In this document: positions 38,506 to 47,417 of the stretch, piece by piece
Numbering within the stretch: the stretch's first letter is position 1
Layout of the letters: each line of letters opens with the position of its first letter
NCBI GenBank assembly: GCA_934680015.1
Contig: CAKUSP010000010.1
Location: forward strand, 1-64,000
Reading direction: 5' to 3'
DNA length: 64,000 nucleotides
DNA from: an uncultured Bacteroidales bacterium
GTDB lineage: Bacteria; Bacteroidota; Bacteroidia; Bacteroidales; UBA932
Translations under genes and position numbers: made by a program
The notes under the pieces: generated by a model
The model's input: the letters and a program-made list of their open reading frames with translations, nothing else
Databases searched by the model: none
Told to the model about the DNA's origin: nothing

Positions 38506-39285
38506 TTAATAATTGATCTTAGGATCTTTCTCTATAAAATCATAGGTTGATAGTTGCTCAGCTCTTCCGCGACGGATAACAACCGTTAATTCATAATGAG
38601 CAGATTTAGAGCGGTCGGAAGTATGTACTGCCCAGCCATTTCTGTCCAAGTATACACCACGTCCACCAGCATTTATCATAGGCTCAATACATATAACCAT
38701 TCCGTCTACCAAATGAGTACCGCGTCCAGGGCGTCCATAATTAGGCACACCGGGTTGCTCATGCATTTCCCTTCCTAATCCATGGCCTTCTAGTTCACGA
38801 ACTACTGAAAAACCGAATGATTCCACATACGACTGCACCGCGTATCCGATGTCGCCGGTTCTGTTGCCTGCTACAGCTGCTCCTATACCTCTATAGAGGG
38901 ACTCTTTCGTAACATCGAGCAAACGGCGCGTCTTCGCATCCACCTCCCCGACAGGGAAAGTGTATGCAGAGTCGCCATTATATCCTTTGTAAAGAGTTCC
39001 ACAGTCTACAGACACTATATCTCCCTCCTTTAGAACATAGTCTGATGGAAATCCATGCACGACCACGTCATTTACGGAGAGGCAAAGCGCTGCAGGAAAA
39101 CCTTCATATCCAAGGAAAGAAGGAATAGCTCCATTATCGCGAATAAAAGTCTCAGCTACCCTATTCAACTCAAGAGTTGTCACACCTGGGGCAACTATTT
39201 TCCCGACTTCTGCCAATGTCTTAGAGACGAGTATGGCGTTCTCTCTTAATAGCTCTATCTCTTCCTCAGTTTTAGGCTTAACCAT
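38506..39285 (-). CDS. map: Methionine aminopeptidase, type I
   Basis: About 259 residues when started at MVKPKTEEEIELLRE. Removes the N-terminal Met from nascent proteins. Metal ligands are visible: Asp in VSVDCGT and GDSAYTF, His in GHGLGREMHEQPG, Glu in CIEPM and in HYELTVVI. A longer frame starting at 39327 would overlap secY by 20 bases and add a non-conserved leader, so 39285 is chosen. Confidence 0.95.
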   Translation of the reverse strand: MVKPKTEEEIELLRENAILVSKTLAEVGKIVAPGVTTLELNRVAETFIRDNGAIPSFLGYEGFPAALCLSVNDVVVHGFPSDYVLKEGDIVSVDCGTLYKGYNGDSAYTFPVGEVDAKTRRLLDVTKESLYRGIGAAVAGNRTGDIGYAVQSYVESFGFSVVRELEGHGLGREMHEQPGVPNYGRPGRGTHLVDGMVICIEPMINAGGRGVYLDRNGWAVHTSDRSKSAHYELTVVIRRGRAEQLSTYDFIEKDPKINY

Positions 39286-39307
39286 CTTCCTAAAAATTTT
39301 CAAAGAA

Positions 39308-40645
39308 CTACATACCTGAGCGTCCACTTATACGACCAGTCTTCATCAAACCATCGTAGTGACGCATAAGCAAATAACTTTCTACCTGCTGAAGTGTATC
39401 CAACACAACACCTACGAGAATAAGCAATGAAGTACCTCCAAAGAAACTTGCAAAGGCATTAGAAACGCCAAGTTTCATAGCTATGGCAGGTAAAATTGCA
39501 ATAAACGCAAGCGCAAATGAGCCAGGAAGAGTAACCTTGTCTAGAATATTATCAAGATACTCTACTGTATTCTTTCCAGGCTTCACTCCAGGTATAAATC
39601 CACCATTTCTCTTCATCTCCTCTGCCATCATCTGCGGATTAACCGTAACAGCAGTATAGAAGAATGTGAAGGCAATTACAAAGGCCGCGAACAAGAAATT
39701 GTACCAAAAGCCTGTATAATTACCTAATGTGGCAGCAAGTCCTCGAGTCGCATCCCAGCGAGAGAAAAGGATAGGGAAAAGCATCAACGCCTGGGCGAAA
39801 ATGATAGGCATTACACCAGCTGCGTTAATCTTAAGTGGAAGATACTGACGCACTCCACCATATTGACGATTTCCTATAACTCTCTTCGCATACTGTACTG
39901 GGACCTTGCGAACGGCTTGAACAAGTGCTATCGCTGCTACTATAACTAAGAACCATATTACAAGTTCGATAGTAAGAAGGATAGGGCCACCATTAGTCGT
40001 CGCCATCTTCTCAGAGAATTCAGCTACTAATGCGTGAGGCAAGCGGGCTACGATACCAATCATAATGATAAGGGAAACACCATTTCCCAATCCACGATCA
40101 GTTATACGCTCTCCTAACCACATCACGAACATAGAGCCTGCCATAAGAATAAGTGTGGATACTAGATTGAATACAAATGAACTCCACCCGAGGTTACGCA
40201 TAGCCACGAAAGCCTCTGCAGGAATCTGGCTATGAACTGAAGCCATGTAGGCTGGAGCTTGTATGCAAATGACTAAAATAGTTAAAACTCTAGTCATCTG
40301 GTTCATCTTCTTACGTCCGCTTTCACCCTCCATTTGGAGTTTACGGAAGTAAGGGACGAACACTCCCAACAACTGGATGACGATGGATGCGGAAATGTAT
40401 GGCATCACACCCAGTGCGAAGATAGAGGCATTACCGAAGGCACCACCGGAAAACATATTCAAAAGGCCCACTAGACCCTCATTAGATTTTGTCTGGAGGT
40501 TAGCCAACATCGATGCATCGATACCCGGAAGCACGATAAAACATCCGAGTCGATACACCAATATCAAGAGAACTGTATAAACAATTCTCTTGCGTAATTC
40601 CTCAATCCTGAAGATGTTCTTGATTGTCTCTATAAACTTCTTCAT
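39308..40645 (-). CDS. secY: Preprotein translocase subunit SecY
   Basis: A 445-residue channel protein with about ten transmembrane helices. It has RIVYTVLLILVYRLGCFIVL at the first helix, plug-region GLLNMFSGGAFGNASIFALG, the helix 5/6 loop VRKVPVQYAKRV, and the C-terminal DTLQQVESYLLMRHYDGLMK. It forms the inner-membrane Sec channel with SecE/G. adk, often found between secY and map elsewhere, is absent, as is usual in Bacteroidetes. Confidence 0.98.
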   Translation of the reverse strand: MKKFIETIKNIFRIEELRKRIVYTVLLILVYRLGCFIVLPGIDASMLANLQTKSNEGLVGLLNMFSGGAFGNASIFALGVMPYISASIVIQLLGVFVPYFRKLQMEGESGRKKMNQMTRVLTILVICIQAPAYMASVHSQIPAEAFVAMRNLGWSSFVFNLVSTLILMAGSMFVMWLGERITDRGLGNGVSLIIMIGIVARLPHALVAEFSEKMATTNGGPILLTIELVIWFLVIVAAIALVQAVRKVPVQYAKRVIGNRQYGGVRQYLPLKINAAGVMPIIFAQALMLFPILFSRWDATRGLAATLGNYTGFWYNFLFAAFVIAFTFFYTAVTVNPQMMAEEMKRNGGFIPGVKPGKNTVEYLDNILDKVTLPGSFALAFIAILPAIAMKLGVSNAFASFFGGTSLLILVGVVLDTLQQVESYLLMRHYDGLMKTGRISGRSGM

Positions 40646-40650
40646 CGGGA

Positions 40651-41100
40651 TTATTCATTTACGACTGCCTTTCCACCAGCAGCCTCGATTTTTTCTTTTG
40701 CTGAAGAAGAGAAAGCGTCTGCGGTAATAGTAAGAGCTGTTTTAATCTCACCATTTCCAAGTACCTTGATAAGATCATTCTTAGAAGCGAGACCAGCAGT
40801 TCTAATATCTTCAACGCTTATTGAAGTTAGATTCAATTTTGCTGCGAGAGCATCGATGAGCGAAACATTTACTGCCTTGTACTCTACACGAGTCGGATTC
40901 TTGAACCCAAACTTAGGCATACGTCTCTGGATAGGCATCTGACCACCCTCGAAGCCAATCTTGTGTGAATAACCTGAACGCTGTCCAGCACCGTTCATAC
41001 CACGTGTGGCTGTTCCACCATGTCCTGAACCTTCGCCGCGACCGATTCTTTTCCTTGCTTTGGTAGCACCTTTTGCAGGTGCAAGATTTTCAAGTTTCAT
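40651..41100 (-). CDS. rplO: Ribosomal protein L15
   Basis: A 149-residue L15: KLENLAPAKGATKARKRIGR, GEGSGHGGTATRGMNGAGQR, and a C-terminal globular part ending KEKIEAAGGKAVV. Normal length; 5 bases before secY. Confidence 0.97.
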   Translation of the reverse strand: MKLENLAPAKGATKARKRIGRGEGSGHGGTATRGMNGAGQRSGYSHKIGFEGGQMPIQRRMPKFGFKNPTRVEYKAVNVSLIDALAAKLNLTSISVEDIRTAGLASKNDLIKVLGNGEIKTALTITADAFSSSAKEKIEAAGGKAVVNE

Positions 41101-41114
41101 ATATACGGTCCTCC

Positions 41115-41297
41115 TTATTTAACTTCTTCTACATTAACCAAATGAGCGATCTTCGCGATCTGACCTCTTGCAACAGGGGTATCCTCGATCTCTACAGTCT
41201 GGTTGAGTTTACGAATACCAAGACAACGAAGATTAGCTATCTGTCGTTTTGTCTCGCCATTCTTACTTATTACTTGTGTTACTTTAAGCTTTGCCAT
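41115..41297 (-). CDS. rpmD: Ribosomal protein L30
   Basis: A 60-residue L30: MAKLKVTQVISKNGETKRQI, LRCLGIRKLNQTVEIEDTP and VARGQIAKIAHLV. Usual short bacterial length, between rpsE and rplO. Confidence 0.97.
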   Translation of the reverse strand: MAKLKVTQVISKNGETKRQIANLRCLGIRKLNQTVEIEDTPVARGQIAKIAHLVNVEEVK

Positions 41298-41315
41298 ATT
41301 CTATATCCTCCACGA

Positions 41316-41834
41316 TTAACCATTAAACACTTTAGACATAGGAATACCGCGAAGTCCAGCTACAGTATATGCATCCCTCATCTCTGTAAGAGCCTGCACT
41401 GTTGCCTTCACAAGGTTGTGAGGATTCGATGAGCCCTTAGATTTAGCTAGCACATTCTGAATACCAGCTGATTCGAATACTGCACGCATAGCACCACCGG
41501 CCTTAACACCAGTACCAGGAGCCGCAGGCTTCATAAATACCTTTGCACCCCCAAAGTGTGACTCTTGCTCATGAGGAATGGTGGTATTGATAACTGGAAC
41601 CTTTACAAGATTTTTCTTCGCATCTTCAACCGCCTTAGATATAGCTACTGTAACCTCATTTGCCTTTCCTAGACCATAACCAACAACACCATTTTCATCA
41701 CCTACGACTACGATAGCCGCAAAACGGAAATGGCGACCACCCTTCGTTACTTTGGTAACTCTCTGAATGGCGACAAGTCTGTCCTTTAATTCAAGATCAG
41801 ATGTCCTTACTCTTTTAACATTTGTATTTGCCAT
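41316..41834 (-). CDS. rpsE: Ribosomal protein S5
   Basis: A 172-residue S5: double-stranded RNA-binding part ([20 protein letters not shown]) and C-terminal part ([20 protein letters not shown]). It contributes to translational accuracy near the decoding centre. Normal length. Confidence 0.98.
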   Translation of the reverse strand: MANTNVKRVRTSDLELKDRLVAIQRVTKVTKGGRHFRFAAIVVVGDENGVVGYGLGKANEVTVAISKAVEDAKKNLVKVPVINTTIPHEQESHFGGAKVFMKPAAPGTGVKAGGAMRAVFESAGIQNVLAKSKGSSNPHNLVKATVQALTEMRDAYTVAGLRGIPMSKVFNG

Positions 41835-41845
41835 AGTCTTTTCTT

Positions 41846-42208
41846 TTAGAATACGAGGCCGCCTTCACGAGCAGCATCTGCCAAACTTTTAACTCTTCCG
41901 TGATAAAGATAACCTCCACGGTCGAAACTGATAGTGGTGATACCTGCTGCAAGAGCGCGCTCTGCTACGGCTTTACCGACAAGAGCAGCCGCTTCGATAC
42001 CATTCTTTCCCTTGCATTCTGCAGCAAGAGCCTTATCATTTGAAGATGCAGCGACAAGTGTTCTGCCCTGCTCATCATCTATTACCTGAGCGTAAATAGC
42101 TTTGTTGCTTCTGAAAACAGCCAGACGAGGTCTCTGTGCTGTGCCGCTGACATGCTTACGAATACGGTAATGAATTCTTTTTCTTCTTTCTATTCTATTC
42201 AATGCCAT
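41846..42208 (-). CDS. rplR: Ribosomal protein L18
   Basis: A 120-residue L18: [20 protein letters not shown] and [20 protein letters not shown]. It binds 5S rRNA with L5. Normal length. Confidence 0.98.
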   Translation of the reverse strand: MALNRIERRKRIHYRIRKHVSGTAQRPRLAVFRSNKAIYAQVIDDEQGRTLVAASSNDKALAAECKGKNGIEAAALVGKAVAERALAAGITTISFDRGGYLYHGRVKSLADAAREGGLVF

Positions 42209-42222
42209 AATCTTATCTCCTA

Positions 42223-42786
42223 TTATTTAGCTGCTGCAGTCTTACCGGCCTTACGACGAAGCTGCTCACCGACAAACTTGATACCCTTGCCCTTATATGG
42301 CTCTGGTGCACGAAGTGAACGAATCTTTGCTGCTACTTGACCCACGAGTTGTTTATCACTACTCTTTAGAACAAGTACTGGATTTTCACCTTTACGAACA
42401 TCTGGAACTTCTGCAGTAATTTCATCTGGAAGTAGCAGATATACATCGTGAGAGAAACCAAGCGAAAAGATGAGGAGGTGTTTTCCCTGAAGAGAAACAC
42501 GATAACCTACACCGACGAGTTCCTGCTTGATAGTGAACTGCTCGTTTACACCTACTACCATGTTATGTACAAGTGCACGATAAAGTCCATGCATTGAACG
42601 ATGACGTGGCTGATCCGTAGGACGAGCAAACTTGATGTGATTGTCCTCAATGGTGACAGTTATGTCAGGGTCAACTTTTTGTGTCAACTCTCCATGAGGT
42701 CCTTTAACCTTCACCACGTTGCCAGGAAGGAGTTCAGCACTCACTCCGGTCGGAAGGCTTACAGGTAATTTACCAATTCTTGACAT
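42223..42786 (-). CDS. rplF: Ribosomal protein L6
   Basis: A 187-residue L6 with [27 protein letters not shown], the middle [20 protein letters not shown], and the C-terminal signature [20 protein letters not shown]. It lies near the sarcin-ricin loop. Normal length. Confidence 0.98.
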   Translation of the reverse strand: MSRIGKLPVSLPTGVSAELLPGNVVKVKGPHGELTQKVDPDITVTIEDNHIKFARPTDQPRHRSMHGLYRALVHNMVVGVNEQFTIKQELVGVGYRVSLQGKHLLIFSLGFSHDVYLLLPDEITAEVPDVRKGENPVLVLKSSDKQLVGQVAAKIRSLRAPEPYKGKGIKFVGEQLRRKAGKTAAAK

Positions 42787-42805
42787 TTATCTGTTCTGTT
42801 TTTAA

Positions 42806-43201
42806 TTAATATACATAGCATATAACCTCACCACCGACACCGAGTTCTTTTGCCTCTTTATCTGTGATGACACCCTTCGATGTTGAAAGAATAGCTATTC
42901 CCAATCCATTTAGGACACGCGGCATATTTTCTACATCTGTATACTGCCTAAGACCTGGAGTAGAGATACGCTCTATGCATTTGATTGCCGGCACCTTAGT
43001 CTGAGGATGATACTTCAGAGCGATTTTGATGGTATTCTGTGGCTGTGACTCAACTACCTTGTAGCTGAGAATATAACCTTTCTCGCATAGGATTTGAGTG
43101 AGTGCAACTTTCATCTTAGATGAAGGAACCTCCACTACTTTCTTTCCTGCCAAGTAGGCATTGCGAATCCTTGTGAGATAATCTGCAATTGGATCTGTCA
43201 T
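42806..43201 (-). CDS. rpsH: Ribosomal protein S8
   Basis: A 131-residue S8: [20 protein letters not shown] and [20 protein letters not shown]. It binds the central domain of 16S rRNA; S8 acts as the spc-operon repressor in E. coli, which is not shown here. Normal length. Confidence 0.98.
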   Translation of the reverse strand: MTDPIADYLTRIRNAYLAGKKVVEVPSSKMKVALTQILCEKGYILSYKVVESQPQNTIKIALKYHPQTKVPAIKCIERISTPGLRQYTDVENMPRVLNGLGIAILSTSKGVITDKEAKELGVGGEVICYVY

Positions 43202-43224
43202 ATCTTGTTAACTTTTTTAATTTT

Positions 43225-43494
43225 CTACCAGCTTGCTTTCTTTACTCCTGGGATGAGGCCATTTGAAGCCATTTCACGGAACTGGATACGGCTTATGCCG
43301 AACGCTCTCATATATCCCTTAGGGCGACCTGTAAGAGAGCAACGATTGTGCATACGTACAGGTGATGAGTTCTTAGGAAGTTTATCGAGAGCGACCCAAT
43401 CTCCGGCCTCTTTAAGCTCCTTCCTTTTCTCGGCGTACTTAGCAACTAATTTAGCGCGCTTTACTTCGCGGGCTTTCATTGATTCTTTTGCCAT
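43225..43494 (-). CDS. rpsN: Ribosomal protein S14
   Basis: An 89-residue S14 of the long, zinc-free type: only one Cys is present ([20 protein letters not shown]) rather than the CxxC pairs of the short form. It begins [16 protein letters not shown]. Position between rplE and rpsH is standard. Confidence 0.97.
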   Translation of the reverse strand: MAKESMKAREVKRAKLVAKYAEKRKELKEAGDWVALDKLPKNSSPVRMHNRCSLTGRPKGYMRAFGISRIQFREMASNGLIPGVKKASW

Positions 43495-43499
43495 ATTCT

Positions 43500-44099
43500 T
43501 TAGTTATTATGTTTTTTGAAAGGAACACCGAATGCTGCGAGAAGTGCACGACACTCTTCGTCAGACTTAGCACTCGTCACGAATGTTATCTCAAGTCCAT
43601 GAATCCTTGGGTTCTTATCCACATCTACTTCAGGGAAGATAATCTGCTCCTTGATACCTAGTGTGTAATTACCCTGTCCGTCCATGTTCTCTGCAACTCC
43701 ATTGAAATCGCGGATACGAGGAAGTGACACGCGGATAAGTTTCTCAAGAAACTCGTACATCTTTACATCACGAAGAGTTACCTTACAACCAACTGGCATA
43801 CCCTTACGAAGTTTGAAGTTTGAGATATCCTTTCTAGAAACTGTAACCAACGCTTTCTGTCCTGTAATCAGTGAAAGTTCAGCTGCTGCCTCTTCTACGA
43901 TTTTCTTATCCTGCGTTCCCTCGCCAAGACCTTCATTAATGGTAATCTTTACAAGTTTCGGAACCTGCATAACGGTGGTATAGTTGAACTGCTTCATAAG
44001 AGAATCAACTATCTGCTCCTTATAAACCTTTTTAAGAGTAGGAACATATCCTGCTGGAGCTGCCTGCTGTCCTGCTGCGGTTTTATTTGTCTTTGCCAT
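43500..44099 (-). CDS. rplE: Ribosomal protein L5
   Basis: A 199-residue L5, with a short non-conserved N-terminal extension ([17 protein letters not shown]) before the conserved body. Motifs include [35 protein letters not shown] and the C-terminal [19 protein letters not shown]. It binds 5S rRNA and P-site tRNA. Confidence 0.98.
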   Translation of the reverse strand: MAKTNKTAAGQQAAPAGYVPTLKKVYKEQIVDSLMKQFNYTTVMQVPKLVKITINEGLGEGTQDKKIVEEAAAELSLITGQKALVTVSRKDISNFKLRKGMPVGCKVTLRDVKMYEFLEKLIRVSLPRIRDFNGVAENMDGQGNYTLGIKEQIIFPEVDVDKNPRIHGLEITFVTSAKSDEECRALLAAFGVPFKKHNN

Positions 44100-44101
44100 A
44101 A

Positions 44102-44428
44102 TTACTTAATCTCCTCCCCAGATTTCTTAGCGTAACGAACTTTCTTTCCATCCTCCATCTTGTAGCCTACACGTGTAGCCTTACCAGACTTAGGATCAAT
44201 AAGCGAAAGGTTAGATACATGAACAGGGGCTTCCTGCTTAATGATACCTCCCTGAGGCGCCTTCGTATTAGGTTTTGTGTGCTTACTTACGAGATTCACA
44301 CCTTCAACGATAGCACGATTTTCTGCAGGGGCGACTGAAAGTACTTTACCGACCTTTCCTTTATCGTTTCCTGCAATGACGATTACATTATCGCCTTTCT
44401 TTATGCGTAATTTATTCATAACTGCCAA
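44102..44428 (-). CDS. rplX: Ribosomal protein L24
   Basis: A 108-residue L24 with a KOW motif near the start ([20 protein letters not shown]) and [20 protein letters not shown]. An early 50S assembly protein. Normal length. Confidence 0.97.
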   Translation of the reverse strand: MAVMNKLRIKKGDNVIVIAGNDKGKVGKVLSVAPAENRAIVEGVNLVSKHTKPNTKAPQGGIIKQEAPVHVSNLSLIDPKSGKATRVGYKMEDGKKVRYAKKSGEEIK

Positions 44429-44431
44429 ATG

Positions 44432-44797
44432 TTAAAGGACCTCCGGTGCCAGTGAAACAATTTTCATATAATTCTCACGGAGCTCTCTGGCAACAGGACC
44501 AAAGATACGAGTTCCTCGAAGTTCACCAGCGTTATTGAGAAGCACACAGGCATTCTCATCAAAGCGGATATATGAACCGTCAGCTCTGCGAATTTCTTTC
44601 TTAGTGCGTACTACGACAGCCTTAGAAACTGTCCCCTTCTTTGCGTCTCCGCCAGGGATAGCACTCTTGATAGATACGACAATCTTATCACCAACTGTCG
44701 CATAACGGTGGTTTGTACCGCCAAGGACACGGATGCAAAGTACTTCCTTAGCTCCGCTGTTGTCGGCCACCTGTAAACGTGATTCTTGCTGTATCAT
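44432..44797 (-). CDS. rplN: Ribosomal protein L14
   Basis: A 121-residue L14: [39 protein letters not shown] and [15 protein letters not shown]. It forms part of the intersubunit bridge. Normal length. Confidence 0.98.
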   Translation of the reverse strand: MIQQESRLQVADNSGAKEVLCIRVLGGTNHRYATVGDKIVVSIKSAIPGGDAKKGTVSKAVVVRTKKEIRRADGSYIRFDENACVLLNNAGELRGTRIFGPVARELRENYMKIVSLAPEVL

Positions 44798-44802
44798 AAT
44801 TA

Positions 44803-45057
44803 CTACTTAGCTTTTTCTACGATTTCAACTAATCTCCAGTTCTTTGTCTTGCTAAGATGACGTGTTTCCATAATGAGTACGGTATCACCTACACCGCATT
44901 CATTCTTTTCATCTTGAGCGACAAACTTGGTGGTCTTCTTGACGAATTTTCCGTACAAAGGATGTTTCTCTTTACGTTCAACGGCAACTATGATGGTCTT
45001 GTCCATCTTATTGCTGACCACTACTCCCGTTCTTTCCTTACGAAGATTTCTTTCCAT
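44803..45057 (-). CDS. rpsQ: Ribosomal protein S17
   Basis: An 84-residue OB-fold S17: [36 protein letters not shown] and the typical end [17 protein letters not shown]. Normal length. Confidence 0.97.
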   Translation of the reverse strand: MERNLRKERTGVVVSNKMDKTIIVAVERKEKHPLYGKFVKKTTKFVAQDEKNECGVGDTVLIMETRHLSKTKNWRLVEIVEKAK

Positions 45058-45072
45058 AAGTCTGCTCTACTT

Positions 45073-45267
45073 TTAGTTTTGTTTTTCTTTTTCAGCAAGG
45101 ATAGTGATCATAAGAGCGATATCCCTTCTGGTCTTCTGAAATTTCGACGTATCCTCCAGCGGAGAAATAGCGTGATTGATCTTCATGGTGTCAAGATTAG
45201 ACTTCTCGACCTCGATACGGTCGCGAAGATCTGCTATAGACATTTCACGTGCTTCTGATGCTTTCAT
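45073..45267 (-). CDS. rpmC: Ribosomal protein L29
   Basis: A 64-residue, mostly helical L29: KASEAREMSIADLRDRIEVE and DTSKFQKTRRDIALMITILA. It lies near the polypeptide exit tunnel. Normal length. Confidence 0.95.
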   Translation of the reverse strand: MKASEAREMSIADLRDRIEVEKSNLDTMKINHAISPLEDTSKFQKTRRDIALMITILAEKEKQN

Positions 45268-45285
45268 TTTCTTCTTCTCCGTTTA

Positions 45286-45705
45286 TTATTCAACATAATC
45301 TCTACGAACGACAAACTTGGTAGCTACTGGAAGCTTGTTTGCCGCAAGTCTCATAGCCTCTTTTGCTACCGCGAGCGATACGCCCTCAGCCTCGAAAAGA
45401 ATACGGCCTGGTGTAATAGGAGCTACGAACCCATAAGGATCACCTTTACCTTTACCCATACGGGTATCGAGAGGCTTCTTTGTTACAGGCTTAACAGGGA
45501 AAACCCTAATCCAAACCTGGCCTTCACGGTTCATAAAACGCGACATAGCCTGACGGGCAGCCTCAATCTGCTGGGCTGTCAGCCAACAATTCTCAAGGGT
45601 TTTTATGCCGAAAGAGCCGAATGCCAATTGGTTACCCCTTTGGGCCATACCCTTCATGCGGTTCTTTTGCTCCCTTCTAAATTTGGTTCTTTTTGGTTGT
45701 AACAT
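45286..45705 (-). CDS. rplP: Ribosomal protein L16, first gene of the operon here
   Basis: A 139-residue L16: [28 protein letters not shown]-type segment ([20 protein letters not shown]), and [20 protein letters not shown]. Complete and of normal length. In most bacteria rpsC lies directly upstream; here there is no ribosomal gene upstream and a strong promoter is found instead. Confidence 0.98.
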   Translation of the reverse strand: MLQPKRTKFRREQKNRMKGMAQRGNQLAFGSFGIKTLENCWLTAQQIEAARQAMSRFMNREGQVWIRVFPVKPVTKKPLDTRMGKGKGDPYGFVAPITPGRILFEAEGVSLAVAKEAMRLAANKLPVATKFVVRRDYVE

Positions 45706-45743
45706 TGCTATATTACTTTAATTAATTTGTATACAATTATTAC

Positions 45744-45755
45744 CCTTCCGGAAGG
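45744..45755 (-). promoter_or_regulatory. Palindrome in the ribosomal operon leader
   Basis: CCTTCCGGAAGG is a perfect 12-bp palindrome in the predicted 5' leader of rplP. Just upstream on the transcript, CCCTT (about 45770-45774) could pair instead with AAGGG at the palindrome end, so two alternative structures are possible. A role in ribosomal protein autoregulation is only a guess. Confidence 0.35.
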
Positions 45756-45778
45756 ACACACCTCTCCTAAAAGGGCTG

Positions 45779-45810
45779 CAAAATTAAGATTATTTTTTGA
45801 AAAAACAAAA
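45779..45810 (-). promoter_or_regulatory. Promoter of the rplP-rplQ ribosomal operon
   Basis: On the minus strand, TTTTG (45810-45806), a 19-base spacer and TAATTTTG (45786-45779) match the Bacteroidetes consensus exactly. This gives a leader of about 65-70 bases before rplP. Confidence 0.75.
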
Positions 45811-45926
45811 TTTTTTATGCTCTTTTTCGACACAAAATTTAAATAGCAATTTTCAAGACTATCAGCCTATTACAAACTTGGCCTCAAAAAAGTCTTTAAT
45901 GTTTTCGACAGAGATTGTGCAGTTTT

Positions 45927-46376
45927 TTAACCACGTTCCATCTCCCGACGGATGTCTTTTTCTCGGATTGAAGCTCGCTTGTCATATTCTTTTTTTCCTC
46001 GAGCTAGAGCTATATGAAGCTTCGCATAGCCATTATCAGCGATATAACATCTGGTAGCGACTATTGTAAGACCTTTATTTTTTACGGCTACAGATAAGTG
46101 CCTAAGTTCTTTTTTTGTAAGAAGTAACTTTCGATCTCGCACTGGGTCATGTCCACCCCAAGATGCCCAAAAATAGGGGGCTATATTCATGCCTTTAACA
46201 TAAAGTTCTCCATCTACGAAATAGCAGAAAGCATCTTGTAACGAAGCCTTCCCTGCACGAAGCGACTTTATCTCCGTGCCCACCAAAACAATACCCGCAT
46301 CATATTGCTCTAGAAATTCATAGTCGTACGATGCTCTTTTGTTATTTATCTGAACTTTACTTTTTGCCTTTGCCAT
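45927..46376 (-). CDS. smpB: SsrA-binding protein (trans-translation)
   Basis: About 149 residues from MAKAKSKVQINNKRASYDYE. Conserved parts are GTEIKSLRAGKASLQDAFC, ELYVKGMNIAPY and the C-terminal basic tail KKEYDKRASIREKDIRREME. It brings tmRNA to stalled ribosomes. A start at 46385 (MPIM) is possible. A -7-like box at 46385-46392 overlaps that codon, which favours 46376. Confidence 0.95.
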   Translation of the reverse strand: MAKAKSKVQINNKRASYDYEFLEQYDAGIVLVGTEIKSLRAGKASLQDAFCYFVDGELYVKGMNIAPYFWASWGGHDPVRDRKLLLTKKELRHLSVAVKNKGLTIVATRCYIADNGYAKLHIALARGKKEYDKRASIREKDIRREMERG

Positions 46377-46384
46377 AATCGGCA

Positions 46385-46392
46385 CAAATTTA
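46385..46392 (-). promoter_or_regulatory. Possible -7 box for smpB
   Basis: TAAATTTG on the minus strand matches TAnnTTTG exactly, 8 bases before the preferred smpB ATG, implying a nearly leaderless transcript. No convincing TTTG at -33. Confidence 0.3.
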
Positions 46393-46441
46393 ACAAAATA
46401 TTGACACTTTTTAGTAAATTTACGCTTGTTTAAAAATCGTT

Positions 46442-46604
46442 TAGTAAGCGTAAAAAATAAGTTAGTAAAGATTTGTAGTGGATTTTCGAGGATAGATTCG
46501 GTTTCAAAGAGGAAGTGTACCGAAGTACACGACTGATGAGAAAATGAATATAGGTCAAAAAGATTGCTTAAGGCGATGCGAGTTTTTTTTAAAATTACTT
46601 TGAT
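46442..46604. repeat. Intergenic repeat, copy A, with hairpin
   Basis: Shares a long stretch with 48471-48610. It begins TAxTAAGCGT; the best core is TTTTCGAGxATAGATTCGG, then TTCxAAxAGGAAGxGTAC, then AGTACACGACTGA. Weaker similarity continues to TTTTAAA and ACTTxGAT. The core holds a hairpin at 46515-46530; on the minus strand it reads GTGTAC-TTCG-GTACAC, a canonical cUUCGg tetraloop. Lies between smpB and miaA and has no coding potential. Confidence 0.75.
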
Positions 46605-46629
46605 TGACCACCACTCTGTTATATTTTAA
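46599..46629 (+). promoter_or_regulatory. Candidate miaA promoter
   Basis: TTTG (46599-46602), 19-base spacer, TATTTTAA (46622-46629; six of the eight bases TAnnTTTG counting free positions). The ATG follows at 46641. The -33 box lies at the end of repeat copy A. Confidence 0.4.
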
Positions 46630-46640
46630 CTAAGATAGAT

Positions 46641-47417
46641 ATGAAGACCAAATTGGCCCCGCTGCCAGATGCAGAAATAATAGACCCAGCAGAGATTAAA
46701 AGAGACTGGTATGAAGGTAAGATAGATCTTGTATGCGTGCTTGGCCCGACAGCTTCTGGAAAGACTAAGTATGCTGTAAGATTGGCCCATGCTATTGGAG
46801 GCGAAATCATCTCAGCGGACTCGAGGCAGGTTTACCGCAAGATGGATATAGGGACAGGGAAAGATATTTGCGAATATAGCGACATCCCTTACCATCTCAT
46901 TGACATCCGTAATGCAGGAGAGCAATATAACGTTCACGACTTTCAAGAAGACTTTTCAAAAGCATACGGATCAATTCGCGAACATGACAAAATCCCCATA
47001 CTATGCGGAGGGACAGGGCTATATATATCCGCTGTCACCAAGGGTTATAACTGGAATGGAGAAAATAGGCCGCTTAGTAGTAACAAGTCTGACACAGCAC
47101 TAAACACTTATTTCATAGGGACTTTAGTCGATAGAGAAGAGCGTAACAGGCGAATTGACAATAGGCTCGATGCCAGACTTAATAATGGTATGTTAGACGA
47201 AATTCGAAGCCTTTTGGAAAGTGGCGTGAGCCCCGAAAGACTTATTACGTATGGACTTGAGTATAAATATGTAACCGAATATATTACCGGGCAGCGAGAT
47301 TACCCTGACATGAGAGAAAAATTGGCAATCGCCATACATCAATTTGCCAAAAGGCAGATGACATGGTTTCGCGGAATGGAGCGCTCTGGCATTAAAATCC
47401 ACTGGACAAAAGTATGA
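46641..47417 (+). CDS. miaA: tRNA dimethylallyltransferase, short form
   Basis: A 258-residue MiaA, which adds the dimethylallyl group to A37 of UNN-reading tRNAs. It has a P-loop GPTASGKT (35-42) after an unusual 30-residue N-terminal extension, then ISADSRQVYRKMDIGTGK, CGGTGLYISAV and a C-terminal FAKRQMTWFRGMER. Typical MiaA proteins are about 300 residues, so parts of the tRNA-binding insert are reduced. It may be one of the divergent second MiaA copies known in Bacteroidetes. It overlaps pdxB by 4 bases (ATGA). Confidence 0.88.
   Translation: MKTKLAPLPDAEIIDPAEIKRDWYEGKIDLVCVLGPTASGKTKYAVRLAHAIGGEIISADSRQVYRKMDIGTGKDICEYSDIPYHLIDIRNAGEQYNVHDFQEDFSKAYGSIREHDKIPILCGGTGLYISAVTKGYNWNGENRPLSSNKSDTALNTYFIGTLVDREERNRRIDNRLDARLNNGMLDEIRSLLESGVSPERLITYGLEYKYVTEYITGQRDYPDMREKLAIAIHQFAKRQMTWFRGMERSGIKIHWTKV

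Noticed and set aside
45706..45926. Contig junction as the cause of the missing rpsC
   Set aside because: The sequence here holds a perfect promoter and leader for rplP and the end of an intact smpB gene, which argues for a natural arrangement; only reads could fully exclude a join.
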